NCBI GenBank assembly: GCA_903937835.1
Contig: CAJAAV010000120.1
Coordinates: 1 to 45,600 of the forward strand
Length of the DNA: 45,600 nucleotides
Source: an uncultured Chlorobiaceae bacterium
GTDB taxonomy: Bacteria > Bacteroidota > Chlorobiia > Chlorobiales > Chlorobiaceae
Reading direction: 5' to 3'
Below the pieces are notes generated by a model that did no database searches, was not told the DNA's origin, and saw only the letters and a list, made by a program, of their open reading frames with translations. The translations under genes and the position numbers were made by a program. Below are positions 8,342 to 17,028 of this stretch, piece after piece. Numbering within the stretch: position 1 is the first letter of the stretch; each line of letters opens with the position of its first letter.

Positions 8342-8705
8342 GCTTGTTTAGTATTTATCAATACAAACATCAAGATACTTGCGGAAAACAAAACACCGGT
8401 TTTGTTGCCATCCGGTTTCTACCTGCAAGATACCAAGCCAATCCGAAGCTTGATTCAAGTTTGCACCAATCAGCCTATTGATGAAAGAAAACAAGCAATT
8501 TTAAGACACTGAATATACGGTTTTTCTGGAGCTGTTTTCGCCCCTCTATACCAACAAGCATTTCAATGGTCTGCTGTGGTTCTTCAACAGCATTGCTTAT
8601 AATAAAGGATTCTACTCAAAAGAGTTACAACATCTTCTAAAATTGGTCGTAAATAATAAGTCAAGAATCGAGGGGGTATGGCATGAACATTTCAGCAATC
8701 AGTAA
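8336..8705 (+). pseudogene. frameshifted remnant of an unidentified gene
   Basis: There is no intact ORF, but two protein-like frames join end to end. The first (8336 to about 8507) reads through ILAENKTPVLLPSGFYL, DTKPIRSLIQVCTNQ and PIDERKQAILRH to a stop. A neighbouring frame continues (TEYTVFLELFSPLY, then HFNGLLWFFNSIAYNKGFYS, then ELQHLLKLVV) to TAA at 8703-8705. The natural join lies at about 8500-8510 (TTTTAAGACACTG), which suggests a one-base indel. No start codon exists, and the 5' end abuts the palindrome at 8296-8341. I cannot name the family. Codon and residue composition look coding, so I call it a decayed gene rather than random sequence, at modest confidence. Confidence 0.4.
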
Positions 8706-8746
8706 TCCGCAGGTATTACATCTCTCATTTGGTCAATCTCCAAATG

Positions 8747-9538
8747 TTAACTCAGAACTTTAAGAGTTTTGAGCGGATCGAAACCGTTGCCGTATTCGTG
8801 AGGATATCCTTTGGGATTGCAGATCACTCTGGTCTCGCCGATTAAATACTCCATGGCGGTATGGCAGTGACCACAGATCCAGTAGTCTATTTTATGGGAG
8901 AGCACCTCTTTTTCAAGGTCTGACACGTATGCTGCATTCAGGAGATCATTCCTGTAACAAGGTGCGATTCCTTGCATTGATGGGTGGTGATGGGTGACCA
9001 CAATCACGCTATATCCGAGTTTCGTATAGTGATCGACATCTTCAAAAAGCCTTTTTTTCTGTTTGTGATGAAGAGCGAGAAGGTACTCTGGCCGTAACCG
9101 GTGATAATCGGCTCCGACTTTTATCAGGCGATAGTCGTAGAGGCCCTGACTGACATCAAACATGGCGATGGGGTTGCCGCCAAAAAAGTCTGTCCAGAGC
9201 GTTGTACCGATGATGGCGATTTTTAGCTCCTCAAAAATGAGCGGAGCGGTATGTACGTTTTGAAATCCATGCTCGGCGATGGCGTTCGGCCAGGAGTGCT
9301 TCTCGATGTTGCCGTGATACCATTCATGATTGCCCTCAATGACGAAAACAGCTCTGAACTGCTTTGAGCACTGCGAAAGAAAGCCGAACCATGTCTGTTT
9401 TCTGCTCAGCAGTCCGATATCTCCAGCAAGGATGAGCACGGATTCATTGTCTTCGGCAAGTTCCGGAACATGCCAGTCCTCGCTGCTCTCTTCTCGACAG
9501 AACTCGTTATGGATGTCGGACATGACTCTGAAAAGCAT
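8747..9538 (-). CDS. calcineurin-like metallophosphoesterase
   Basis: The product has 263 residues. The metal-binding motifs of the family are all present and in order: DIH (residues 8-10), GDIG (about 38-41), GNHEW (about 68-72), a THHH segment in the middle, and GHCH near residue 219. They bind two metal ions and hydrolyse phosphoester bonds. The substrate cannot be predicted, and the protein has no signal peptide. The start ATG (9538) shares a base with the stop of an upstream HsdR C-terminal fragment (TGATG), so the gene appears to have been joined to that wreckage. It lies between two restriction-related regions, and similar phosphoesterases occur in such accessory islands, but a defence role is only a guess. 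Confidence 0.88.
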   Translation of the reverse strand: MLFRVMSDIHNEFCREESSEDWHVPELAEDNESVLILAGDIGLLSRKQTWFGFLSQCSKQFRAVFVIEGNHEWYHGNIEKHSWPNAIAEHGFQNVHTAPLIFEELKIAIIGTTLWTDFFGGNPIAMFDVSQGLYDYRLIKVGADYHRLRPEYLLALHHKQKKRLFEDVDHYTKLGYSVIVVTHHHPSMQGIAPCYRNDLLNAAYVSDLEKEVLSHKIDYWICGHCHTAMEYLIGETRVICNPKGYPHEYGNGFDPLKTLKVLS

Positions 9539-9759
9539 CAGTGCTTAAAGTTGAGGTTCATGATACTGTGACGGGAGACCTTGGCTCCACTTGTAATGAT
9601 ACGGTTTCGGAATAACAATACCCTCTGCACTTCGCGCTCTCCGGCTTTGGTGCTTTGCCATCCGGGGAAACGAACCAGACGGACAATTTCGTCGATGTCT
9701 GTCACGATTCGCTCAACGACAATTGGCCCTCCACCAAAAGCAACGAGCGGCCTTTCCAG
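9538..9759 (-). pseudogene. C-terminal fragment of a second type I restriction R subunit
   Basis: The minus-strand frame open from 9759 to the TGA at 9538 contains AFGGGPIVVERIVTDIDEIV and RFPGWQSTKAGEREVQ. These are characteristic of the C-terminal region of one class of HsdR subunits (DIDEIVR.VRFPGWQ...GEREVQ). After GEREVQR the family pattern (normally an LRRTLL...YKL-type tail) is lost and replaced by unrelated residues (VLLFRNRIITSG...). There is no start codon and everything upstream of the fragment is gone. It differs from the C-terminus of the intact hsdR at 1917-5078, so it marks a second, lost restriction system. Identification is from memory of the family. Confidence 0.6.
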
Positions 9760-9845
9760 TTAACCAACTCTACATTGGGTGCCATTCGCGGTTCAATCGA
9801 ATCAGCGATCAGATTGCACAACCTCTCTTCTTCACGGGTGTTCAC
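9702..9845 (-). pseudogene. internal fragment of an AlbA_2-domain protein
   Basis: The minus-strand frame from GTG at 9845 to TGA at 9702 reads NTREEERLCNLIADSIEP and MAPNVELVNWKGRSLLLVE. This matches the middle of AlbA_2 domains (EERL.NLIADSI.PR..P.IEIVPW...). Both ends of the domain are missing, and after LLLVE the frame runs into HsdR-derived sequence read in another phase. The fragment therefore overlaps the HsdR relic at a junction near 9720-9760. AlbA_2 genes commonly sit beside hsdR, which fits the debris of a former hsd operon. Confidence 0.55.
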
Positions 9846-9892
9846 CCCGCGCTATGCTCTATGAACTGCTGTCTGAGCAGCTCTTTTTTTTA

Positions 9893-10135
9893 TTGCGTCA
9901 GGTCGTTTGACGAAGGTGCAACGTGTTCGGAGCAAGATGGGGCACGGCTTTTTTTGAGCGCCATACTACCCGTTTCAGTCCAGCGATATTTCTGGAGAGG
10001 GTTGTCCGGTTTTTCGGGAATGGTCATCTCTACAATGTTGCCATCCCGAGAAGGTTGCCGGAAAACATCGCGGACATGTTTGCGGTTTGTGCGGCAGATG
10101 GCCTGTTGGTCGCCGGAATTGCTTGGCATTGACCG
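9893..10135 (-). pseudogene. C-terminal fragment of an AlbA_2/winged-helix ATP-binding protein
   Basis: The minus-strand frame ending at about 9893 (TAA) includes TNRKHVRDVFRQPSRDGN, IVEMTIPEKPDNPLQKYRW and TETG. The IEMTIP.KP.S.LQKYRLT pattern is typical of the winged-helix end of AlbA_2-type ATP-binding proteins (often labelled RecG-like or transcriptional regulators). Only about 80 codons remain, read from a chance ATG at about 10135, with no upstream domain. It lies upstream (in minus-strand order) of the AlbA_2 middle fragment at 9702-9845. The two cannot be one simply truncated gene, so the area has been rearranged. Confidence 0.5.
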
Positions 10136-10148
10136 GGTGAAATAAAAA

Positions 10149-10176
10149 AGGCAGTACCGTCCATACCGTACTGCCT
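10149..10176 (-). terminator. rho-independent terminator of pnp
   Basis: The arms AGGCAGTAC (10149-10157) and GTACTGCCT (10168-10176) form a 9-bp stem. On the minus strand they are followed by a run of T (complement of AAAAAA at 10144-10149). It lies 20 bases beyond the pnp stop. Confidence 0.85.
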
Positions 10177-10196
10177 TGCTTTCAGTTTTGAGGTGT

Positions 10197-12386
10197 TCAG
10201 TTACTCTCGGTGCTGCCCTCTTTGGGTTTTTCCTGGTCAACAGCCTTGATGGAGAGCGCAAACTTGGTCTTTCCGGTGCGGGGGTCCTTGCGGACATCCA
10301 CCAACTTGACCTTGACTTTCTCGCCTATCTTCAGGTGATCGCTCACCTTTGTCACTCTTGTCGTGCTTGATATCTCCGAAATATGGACAAGTCCGTCAGT
10401 TTTGGGAAGGAATTCCACAAAAGCGCCAAGTTCATCGCGAATATCGCGCACCTTGCCAATATAGATCATGCCGACCTCAGGTTTGGCGGTAAGACTTTTT
10501 ATGGTAGCCAGCGCAGCGTTGGTGCCCTCACTGGTCGAGCAGGCAATCGTAACGGTTCCGTCGTCATCAATATTGATTTCAGCGCCGGTCTCTTCGGTAA
10601 TGCTGCGGATTGTCTCGCCACCCTTGCCGATAATCATGCCGATACAGTCAACAGGCACTTTGATGGTGGTCAGTTTTGGAGCAAAGTTTGCAAGTTCATT
10701 TCGGGTTGAGGAGATTGCCTTCTGCATTTCGCCGAGAATGTGAAGCCTGCCTCTGCGCGCCTGCTCAAGAGCGGTTTCAAGAATATGATAGTCAAGCCCG
10801 TCAATCTTGATGTCCATCTGGCATGCGGTAATGCCGTCTTTGGTGCCTGATACTTTGAAATCCATATCCCCAAGGTGATCCTCGTTACCAAGAATATCGG
10901 AGAGCACAGCATAAGAGTCTCCCTCCTTGATCAATCCCATGGCGATACCTGAGACAGGTTTTTTGATCGGCACACCACCATCCATAAGGGCGAGTGTTCC
11001 ACCGCAAACCGAAGCCATCGATGAGGAGCCGTTTGACTCAAGAATATCCGAAACAATGCGGATGGTGTAAGGGAACTCCTCCTGTGTGGGAGCGACCATC
11101 TTGATGGAGCGTTCGGCAAGATTGCCGTGTCCAATCTCGCGGCGTCCGATGCTGCCAAGCCTTCCGCACTCTCCAACGCTGAACGGCGGGAAGTTGTAGT
11201 GGAGGAAAAATGTTTTGTCTGCACTGTTGGTAAGAGTATCAACCGATTGCGCATCTTTTTTGGTACCGAGAGTAATGGTGACAAGTGCCTGGGTTTCACC
11301 TCTGGTAAAAAGGGCGGAACCGTGGGCTCTCGGGATGATGCCAAGTTCAATACTGATCGGGCGCACCTGGTCGAGTGCTCTGCCGTCAAGCCGTTTTGAA
11401 TCGTCAAGAATCATGTGGCGCATCACTCTTTTTTCGACGGCATGAATCTGTTCTTCTATGATATGCGGGTTCAGGCAAAGTGCTTTTGATGCGTCAGCCT
11501 GGATGTCTTCGCTTGTGATAGCAGCTTTGAAGTGTTCGAGGGTTGAATCGATGATTTCACGGTAGATGAGGGCTGTTTGATCTGCCCGTTCTTCCTTTGC
11601 CAGCGGGGTATAGGCGAGCTCTTTCAGTCGTGTTTCGCAGAGCCTGCGAATAACTTCAGTGAGTTCGGCTGGTATTGCTGTCGGTGCAAAGGGTCGCTGC
11701 GGTTTTGCAACTTCAGCAGCAATTTCGCTTTGAAGAGCACAGAGTTTGCGGATTGCTGTGTGACCAAACTGGATAGCTTCAACCATCTCGGCTTCGGAAA
11801 TCTCCTTCATTTCACCTTCAAGCATACAAATAGTATCATTGGTGCCGCCAATACAGATGTCAATGTCACTCTCCAGCAATTCATTGATGTCAGGATTGAT
11901 GATATAGAGACCATTTATTCTGCCTACCCTGACTTCAGACATCGGGTTGTGGAAAGGAATGTCGGAGACCATAATGGCGGCAGAGGCTGCCAGACCACCG
12001 AGCACGTCGGCATCATTGACCTGGTCGGAAGAGATAACTGTTATGATGATCTGGGTTTCATAGAGGTAGCCGTCAGGAAAAAGGGGTCGGAGTGCACGGT
12101 CGATCAGTCTGGCTGACAGAATCTCTTTTTCGGACGGACGGCTTTCGCGCTTGAAAAAGCCTCCGGGGAACTTGCCGGCAGCCGAATATTTTTCGCGGTA
12201 TTCAACCTGAAGCGGGAAGAAGTCCTGATTGGGAGGAGGAGTTTTTTTGCTTGACACAACAGTCGCAATCACCATAGTGTCGCCAAGGCGGACAACTACA
12301 GCGCCGTCGGCCTGTTTTGCCATTTTGCCGGTCTCAATCGAGATTCTTTTGCCCTGGCCAAGATCAATTGCTTTGTTAACAATCAT
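10197..12386 (-). CDS. pnp: polyribonucleotide nucleotidyltransferase (PNPase)
   Basis: The product has 729 residues, normal for the family. PNPase degrades RNA from the 3' end by phosphorolysis and can also add tails; it is a trimer and usually joins an RNA degradosome. Two RNase PH folds are seen (about 1-140 and 310-540; [13 protein letters not shown] near residue 80, [11 protein letters not shown] in the second), separated by a helical linker. A KH domain with [12 protein letters not shown] (about 565-576) and a C-terminal S1 domain ([20 protein letters not shown], about 625-645) follow. The tail is acidic and short. It is transcribed leftward and ends at a clear terminator. About 110 AT-rich bases separate it from panC upstream, so it probably has its own promoter there. 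Confidence 0.97.
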   Translation of the reverse strand: MIVNKAIDLGQGKRISIETGKMAKQADGAVVVRLGDTMVIATVVSSKKTPPPNQDFFPLQVEYREKYSAAGKFPGGFFKRESRPSEKEILSARLIDRALRPLFPDGYLYETQIIITVISSDQVNDADVLGGLAASAAIMVSDIPFHNPMSEVRVGRINGLYIINPDINELLESDIDICIGGTNDTICMLEGEMKEISEAEMVEAIQFGHTAIRKLCALQSEIAAEVAKPQRPFAPTAIPAELTEVIRRLCETRLKELAYTPLAKEERADQTALIYREIIDSTLEHFKAAITSEDIQADASKALCLNPHIIEEQIHAVEKRVMRHMILDDSKRLDGRALDQVRPISIELGIIPRAHGSALFTRGETQALVTITLGTKKDAQSVDTLTNSADKTFFLHYNFPPFSVGECGRLGSIGRREIGHGNLAERSIKMVAPTQEEFPYTIRIVSDILESNGSSSMASVCGGTLALMDGGVPIKKPVSGIAMGLIKEGDSYAVLSDILGNEDHLGDMDFKVSGTKDGITACQMDIKIDGLDYHILETALEQARRGRLHILGEMQKAISSTRNELANFAPKLTTIKVPVDCIGMIIGKGGETIRSITEETGAEINIDDDGTVTIACSTSEGTNAALATIKSLTAKPEVGMIYIGKVRDIRDELGAFVEFLPKTDGLVHISEISSTTRVTKVSDHLKIGEKVKVKLVDVRKDPRTGKTKFALSIKAVDQEKPKEGSTESN

Positions 12387-12495
12387 GGAAATCGTGTTGT
12401 AAATAGTGATAAAAATGTTGCCTGTTTTTCAAGCAAAAAATGTGTCTCGTAATATAATATAAAAAAGTCTCTTCCTGTACATTGTTCTCAGCCTG

Positions 12496-13350
12496 TCATC
12501 CTATGCGGAACTTTGCATTATCAATAAGCCGGACGCCCCCCGTATGGACAGCAAGAAGCAAACGGTACTCCTTGCCCGCTTCAGCAATTTCTGCCGGTTC
12601 AAACGTCGTTTCATCCACGAAGCTGACATAAGCCGGGCGAAAGCCAGGTATAAAGCTGATCATCTCAGTTATTTCTGCTGCAATGGCCTGAAGGATATAT
12701 TCGTGGGCAGCAATGCGTTTTTCAGCATGGCAGATCCCCTGATAAATAATGCCCGCCGCACTCCGATCCTGGCTTGAGAGGTAGATATTTCTGGAACTTA
12801 CCGCCAGCCCGTTTTCTTCCCTGACAATGGGTGCTGCCACAATGGCGACATCCATATTAAGATCGACGACAAGCTGTCGGATAACAGCGAGTTGCTGTGC
12901 ATCCTTTTCGCCAAAAATTGCAGTATGTGGTTTCGTAATATTGAACAGCTTGGCAACAACCGTGGCCACTCCGTTAAAATGGCCAGGCCTCTGTTCTCCT
13001 TCAAACCGTTCAGCCAGAGCTCCGCACTCAAGAGTGGTCTGGTAGCGTTCGGGATAGATGCTTACTGCTTCAGGTGCAAAGAGGTAATCGACACCCGCTG
13101 ATTTGGCAAGAGCAGCGTCCTGCTCGAAAGGTCTTGGGTAACGGTGAAGATCTTCAGTTGGTCCAAACTGCCGGGGGTTTACAAAAATAGTGAGAATGAC
13201 TGTTCCAGCGCTTTCCCGGGCAAGCTTTACAAGACTGAGATGCCCTTCGTGCAGCGCGCCCATGGTCAAGACAACACCAATAAGCTGACGGTTAAGCCGC
13301 AGCTTTTCGGAAATAGCCTGCATCTGACCGGGGTCAGTGATGATCTGCAT
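12496..13350 (-). CDS. panC: pantothenate synthetase
   Basis: The enzyme joins pantoate and beta-alanine with ATP to make pantothenate, the precursor of coenzyme A, in the cytoplasm. I chose the ATG at 13350 ([11 protein letters not shown]...), giving 284 residues as in other PanC proteins; the frame is open to 13452 but that extension lies inside rsmI. The nucleotidyltransferase signature is [12 protein letters not shown] (about 29-40). [25 protein letters not shown] and SSRN follow, all ATP or pantoate binding. The gene starts 17 bases inside the end of rsmI, so the two are co-transcribed and probably coupled. Confidence 0.96.
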   Translation of the reverse strand: MQIITDPGQMQAISEKLRLNRQLIGVVLTMGALHEGHLSLVKLARESAGTVILTIFVNPRQFGPTEDLHRYPRPFEQDAALAKSAGVDYLFAPEAVSIYPERYQTTLECGALAERFEGEQRPGHFNGVATVVAKLFNITKPHTAIFGEKDAQQLAVIRQLVVDLNMDVAIVAAPIVREENGLAVSSRNIYLSSQDRSAAGIIYQGICHAEKRIAAHEYILQAIAAEITEMISFIPGFRPAYVSFVDETTFEPAEIAEAGKEYRLLLAVHTGGVRLIDNAKFRIG

Positions 13351-14074
13351 GGTTCTCTTCTGATTTGATTGTTTTTTTTCCTGATGGATGGACAATAATG
13401 ACAAACTCGCCTCTTGTTTTACCGTCGGCAAGCTGTTGGCGTATCTCATCAATTGTTCCGGTTATATACTCCTCATATATTTTTGTCATCTCCCGCCCAA
13501 TGAATATCTGCGCATCAGGCAGGAGAGTGCTGAGTTCATCAAGGAGTTTCATGATCCTGTATGGTGACTCGTACAAGACAAAAGAGGCCTGCAGTCCGGC
13601 AAGATATTCAAGACGACTTTTTCGCCCTTTCTTGTGCGGAAGAAAGCCCGCGAAAAAAAAATTGTTTACTGGAAGCGGGCAAACCGACAGTGCGGCTGTC
13701 AGCGCACTTGGTCCCGGAATTGGAATGACCTGCAGGTGCCGTTCATGCAATGCGTGCAGAAGTGCATAACCGGGGTCACTGATAACGGGAGTCCCTGCAT
13801 CGGTGATGAGTGAGACATCAGTACCCTCTTCAAGCAGTGCAATAATCTGTCCGATCGCCCGTGGCTCGTTGTAGTTGTGGTAACTGACAAGTTTTTTTCC
13901 GGTAATATCAAGATGCTTCAGCAGAATTGATGCGCGCCTGGTATCTTCACAGGCAATTGCCCCGGATTCTTTCAGGGTTTTTATTGCTCTCAGGGTAATA
14001 TCTTCGAGATTGCCAAGAGGCGTTGCAACAACGTACAGTGTACCGGTATGTGAAAGTTCGGTTTGCAAGGGCAA
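13334..14074 (-). CDS. rsmI: 16S rRNA (cytidine-1402-2'-O)-methyltransferase
   Basis: The product has 246 residues. RsmI methylates the 2'-O of C1402 in the ribosomal decoding centre, using S-adenosylmethionine. Family motifs seen are [18 protein letters not shown] near the start, [28 protein letters not shown] and IPGPSA, followed by the C-terminal half with YESPYR and GREMTK.YEE. The usual upstream ATG is absent. The best start is a TTG at 14074 ([15 protein letters not shown]), with no strong ribosome binding site, so low expression is possible. It overlaps panC by 17 bases, and its 5' end faces the divergent ABC ATPase gene. Confidence 0.94.
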   Translation of the reverse strand: MPLQTELSHTGTLYVVATPLGNLEDITLRAIKTLKESGAIACEDTRRASILLKHLDITGKKLVSYHNYNEPRAIGQIIALLEEGTDVSLITDAGTPVISDPGYALLHALHERHLQVIPIPGPSALTAALSVCPLPVNNFFFAGFLPHKKGRKSRLEYLAGLQASFVLYESPYRIMKLLDELSTLLPDAQIFIGREMTKIYEEYITGTIDEIRQQLADGKTRGEFVIIVHPSGKKTIKSEENHADHH

Positions 14075-14164
14075 AAGAGAGAGTGTAACAAAAGGTTTGT
14101 TATGGTAGATTCACCAAGGTTTTATTATAATAATAAAAATACGATAAACAGCATTCAACGAGAG

Positions 14165-15151
14165 ATGAAGGATCAAAGGAGGTTACTGTCGGTCAGCGAC
14201 TTACGGGTTCATTTTCCCGGCAGAAAAAGTGGGTTTATGGGAAAACCTCTTCCGATACAGGTAGTTAACGGAGTCTCTTTCGATGTTTATCAGGGAGAGA
14301 CGCTTGGTCTTGTTGGCGAATCGGGTTGCGGAAAAACAACTCTTGGCAGAGCACTGATTCGTCTGGGTCATCCTGTTGTGACCGGAAAAATTGCTTTTGA
14401 CGGGCGGGAGATTTCCGGTATCGGCAATCGGGAGTTTCGCTCCCTTCGGAAAGAGATGCAGATGATTTTTCAGGATCCATTCGGATCACTGAACCCGCGT
14501 CTGACTGTCGGACAGATGCTTGGAGAGGTTTTGCTGATTCATGGTATCGGCCGGGGAGAGGCTGCCCGCAAGCGGATTGAGGAGCTGCTTGATGTCGTTG
14601 GCTTGAACAGGGAATATTTCAACCGTTATCCGCATGAATTTTCAGGAGGACAACGTCAGCGGATTGGCATAGCAAGAGCGATTGCGGTCAACCCGAAGTT
14701 CATTATCTGTGATGAGCCGGTTTCTGCGCTTGATGTCTCAATTCAGTCGCAAATTATCAATCTGCTCAAGGATCTTCAACGGGATCTGGGGTTGACCTAT
14801 CTTTTTATCGCTCACGATCTTTCGGTTGTTGAATACATTTCCGACAGGGTTGCGGTCATGTATCTTGGCAAGATTGTTGAAATTGCAGACTCTACTGAAC
14901 TCTATACCAATCCCGGGCATCCCTATACAAGAGCTCTTCTCTCAGCAATTCCCAATCCTGAACCTGGCGGCAAAAAAGAGCGGATTTTGTTGAACGGTGA
15001 TTTACCGGGACCTCTGCATATCCCTTCCGGATGCAGTTTTCATCCCCGATGTCCTGTGGCAACGGCTGAGTGCCGGAACAGGGAGCCAAAGCTCCAGGAA
15101 TTCAATAACAATAATAATGGTCACCAGGTAAGTTGTCTCCTTTATGAATAA
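14165..15151 (+). CDS. oligopeptide/dipeptide ABC transporter ATP-binding protein (OppF/DppF type)
   Basis: The product has 328 residues when started at the ATG at 14165. The longer frame to 14063 begins with TTG and lies in the divergent intergenic region. ABC ATPase motifs are Walker A GESGCGKTT, the signature FSGGQRQRIGIARAI, Walker B FIICDEPVSALD and the H-loop IAHDLS. The C-terminal oligopeptide-transporter extension is present with its cysteine-containing motif SGCSFHPRCPVA and a GDLPGP segment. It would power peptide import through a permease. No permease is adjacent, but oppA- and oppB-like genes lie at 25.8-28.5 kb. The end overlaps sppA by 8 bases, so the two genes share a transcript. 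Exact substrate unknown. Confidence 0.92.
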   Translation: MKDQRRLLSVSDLRVHFPGRKSGFMGKPLPIQVVNGVSFDVYQGETLGLVGESGCGKTTLGRALIRLGHPVVTGKIAFDGREISGIGNREFRSLRKEMQMIFQDPFGSLNPRLTVGQMLGEVLLIHGIGRGEAARKRIEELLDVVGLNREYFNRYPHEFSGGQRQRIGIARAIAVNPKFIICDEPVSALDVSIQSQIINLLKDLQRDLGLTYLFIAHDLSVVEYISDRVAVMYLGKIVEIADSTELYTNPGHPYTRALLSAIPNPEPGGKKERILLNGDLPGPLHIPSGCSFHPRCPVATAECRNREPKLQEFNNNNNGHQVSCLLYE

Positions 15152-16946
15152 TTTGCATACACCAACAAAGAGAGGGGGATGTTTTCGTAACGGGTGCCTT
15201 GCTCTCATTATCATTCCGCTTTTACTGTTAGGTGCACTGTTCCTGGGGCTTCGCTCTTCCCATTCCATTCCCGATCGTTTTGTGCTGATCTTGCCTCTCA
15301 GCGGAGGGCTTGATGAAATTCGCAATGAAAGTACCTCACTGCCTTTTATGTCATCCAGAGGGTCGCTTTCTCTTCAGGAAGTGCTTTTTGTGCTCGATCA
15401 TGCAGCGGCTGACGACCGCGTCAGGGAGCTGCTTCTTGATATTGGAGGGATGCATACAACCCCGGCAAAGATAGCTGAATTACGAGGAGCAGTTGAAAAG
15501 GTTCGCAAAGGGGGAAAAAGAGTCACCGCGTTTCTTCGTTCAGGCGAAGACAGCGATTATCTCCTGGCTGCGTCATGCGATTCCATTATTGTCGAAAGGG
15601 GTGGTTACCTCTTGCTTGACGGACTGAAAGCGGAGTCACTGTTTTACACGACTCCGCTTGGAAAAATAGGTGTTCAGGTTCAGGCTGCCCAGTGGAAAAA
15701 GTACAAGAGCGGCATTGAGCCGTTTGTCAGAACGGGAGCAAGCAAAGAGTATATTGAGCAAATCAGCGCTTTGCTTGACGATGTGTACGATGATTATCTG
15801 ACTTACGTCTCGACGCGGCGGAAAATCAGCAGAAACGTTTTCGAAGCGATTATCAATAATGAGGCGCTGGTCTCGGCCAAAAAGGCAAAAACTCTCGGAC
15901 TGATTGACGGCACTTCCTCATACTGGGAGTTACAGCGGGCGTTGACCCGGAAAGTTACCGGAAAGGAGCTCACCAGTGATAACGATGCTTTTGTCAGCGC
16001 CTCTGAATATCGTTCTGCAGTTGCATGGCCGCAGAAGTCAACGACAGATGAAGCTCTTGCGGTAATTACCATGTCAGGAACGATTGTTCGTTCTTCAGGG
16101 GAGTTAACTGAAGGTATTGATGTCGAGACCTTGAAAAACTCTCTTGACGCCGCTCTGGAAAACAAAAAAGTCAAAGCGCTGGTGCTGCGCATTGACAGCC
16201 CAGGCGGTGATGCTCTTGCGTCGGCTGATATGTTGCAGATGCTCGACTCGGCTGCGGTGAAAAAACCGCTTGTGGTCTCCATGTCAGGTGTTGCAGCATC
16301 TGGCGGCTATATGACCGCTCTTGCAGGAAAAACCATTTTTGCCCAGCCTCTGACCATTACGGGTTCGATTGGCGTTTATGCTCTTAAACCCAACATCAGC
16401 GGACTTGCAGATAAAATCGGTCTTGGTCGCGATGTTGTGACGCGAGGTCGCTATGCCGATGCCGACACCCCCTTCAAGCCGCTTGAAGGAGAGGCGTATA
16501 ATAAATTTGTCGCGGCATCAGGCGAGGTGTATGATGATTTCATAGGGAAGGTTGCAGTGTCAAGAAGGATGTCGATTATGCAGGTTGATTCTGTAGCAGG
16601 AGGAAGGGTCTGGACCGGGAGCCGTGCGTTGAAGGTTGGCCTGGTTGATCGTGCCGGAGGACTTTTTGACGCTCTTCATGCCGCACAGCTTCTCGCTAAA
16701 ATGGACATGAGCAAAAAGCCAAAAATCATGCTCTACCCGGTGCAGAAAAGCTGGTTTGAATCTCTTTTGAAAGGAAATAATACGACTCTCTCCGAGAGGG
16801 TGGTGGTTGCCATCAAAAAACAGTTGCTGCATGAGATTGTTCCCCGGAGGCAATTTTCCTCCATCGAGGCTTTCTATGAGATGCTGATGAGCTCGGGTCA
16901 GCTTCATATCCTTGCGGTGATGCCTTGTGAGGTCATTATCAACTGA
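15144..16946 (+). CDS. sppA: signal peptide peptidase SppA, 67K (long) type
   Basis: SppA is a membrane-anchored serine protease (family S49) that degrades leftover signal peptides. At 600 residues this is the long, two-domain form. One membrane helix lies at about residues 17-36 (GCLALIIIPLLLLGALFLGL). The general base is expected at K188 in the N-terminal half (WKKYKSG) and the nucleophile at S386 in the C-terminal half (SGVAASGGYM), the usual split Lys/Ser dyad. The DSPGGD oxyanion motif is at 351-356. The gene begins 8 bases inside the preceding ABC ATPase gene. A strong hairpin follows the stop. Confidence 0.95.
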   Translation: MNNLHTPTKRGGCFRNGCLALIIIPLLLLGALFLGLRSSHSIPDRFVLILPLSGGLDEIRNESTSLPFMSSRGSLSLQEVLFVLDHAAADDRVRELLLDIGGMHTTPAKIAELRGAVEKVRKGGKRVTAFLRSGEDSDYLLAASCDSIIVERGGYLLLDGLKAESLFYTTPLGKIGVQVQAAQWKKYKSGIEPFVRTGASKEYIEQISALLDDVYDDYLTYVSTRRKISRNVFEAIINNEALVSAKKAKTLGLIDGTSSYWELQRALTRKVTGKELTSDNDAFVSASEYRSAVAWPQKSTTDEALAVITMSGTIVRSSGELTEGIDVETLKNSLDAALENKKVKALVLRIDSPGGDALASADMLQMLDSAAVKKPLVVSMSGVAASGGYMTALAGKTIFAQPLTITGSIGVYALKPNISGLADKIGLGRDVVTRGRYADADTPFKPLEGEAYNKFVAASGEVYDDFIGKVAVSRRMSIMQVDSVAGGRVWTGSRALKVGLVDRAGGLFDALHAAQLLAKMDMSKKPKIMLYPVQKSWFESLLKGNNTTLSERVVVAIKKQLLHEIVPRRQFSSIEAFYEMLMSSGQLHILAVMPCEVIIN

Positions 16947-16950
16947 CTTT

Positions 16951-16983
16951 TTATCTCTTCCCTGATACTCGGGGAAGAGATAA
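16951..16983. terminator. bidirectional terminator between sppA and the porin gene
   Basis: The arms TTATCTCTTCCC (16951-16962) and GGGAAGAGATAA (16972-16983) form a perfect 12-bp stem with a 9-base loop. They are flanked by T-rich and A-rich sequence and lie between two converging genes. Confidence 0.8.
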
Positions 16984-17028
16984 AATTGAAAGGCAAGATC
17001 TCTTTATGTTGCCGATAAGAATGGCGGC

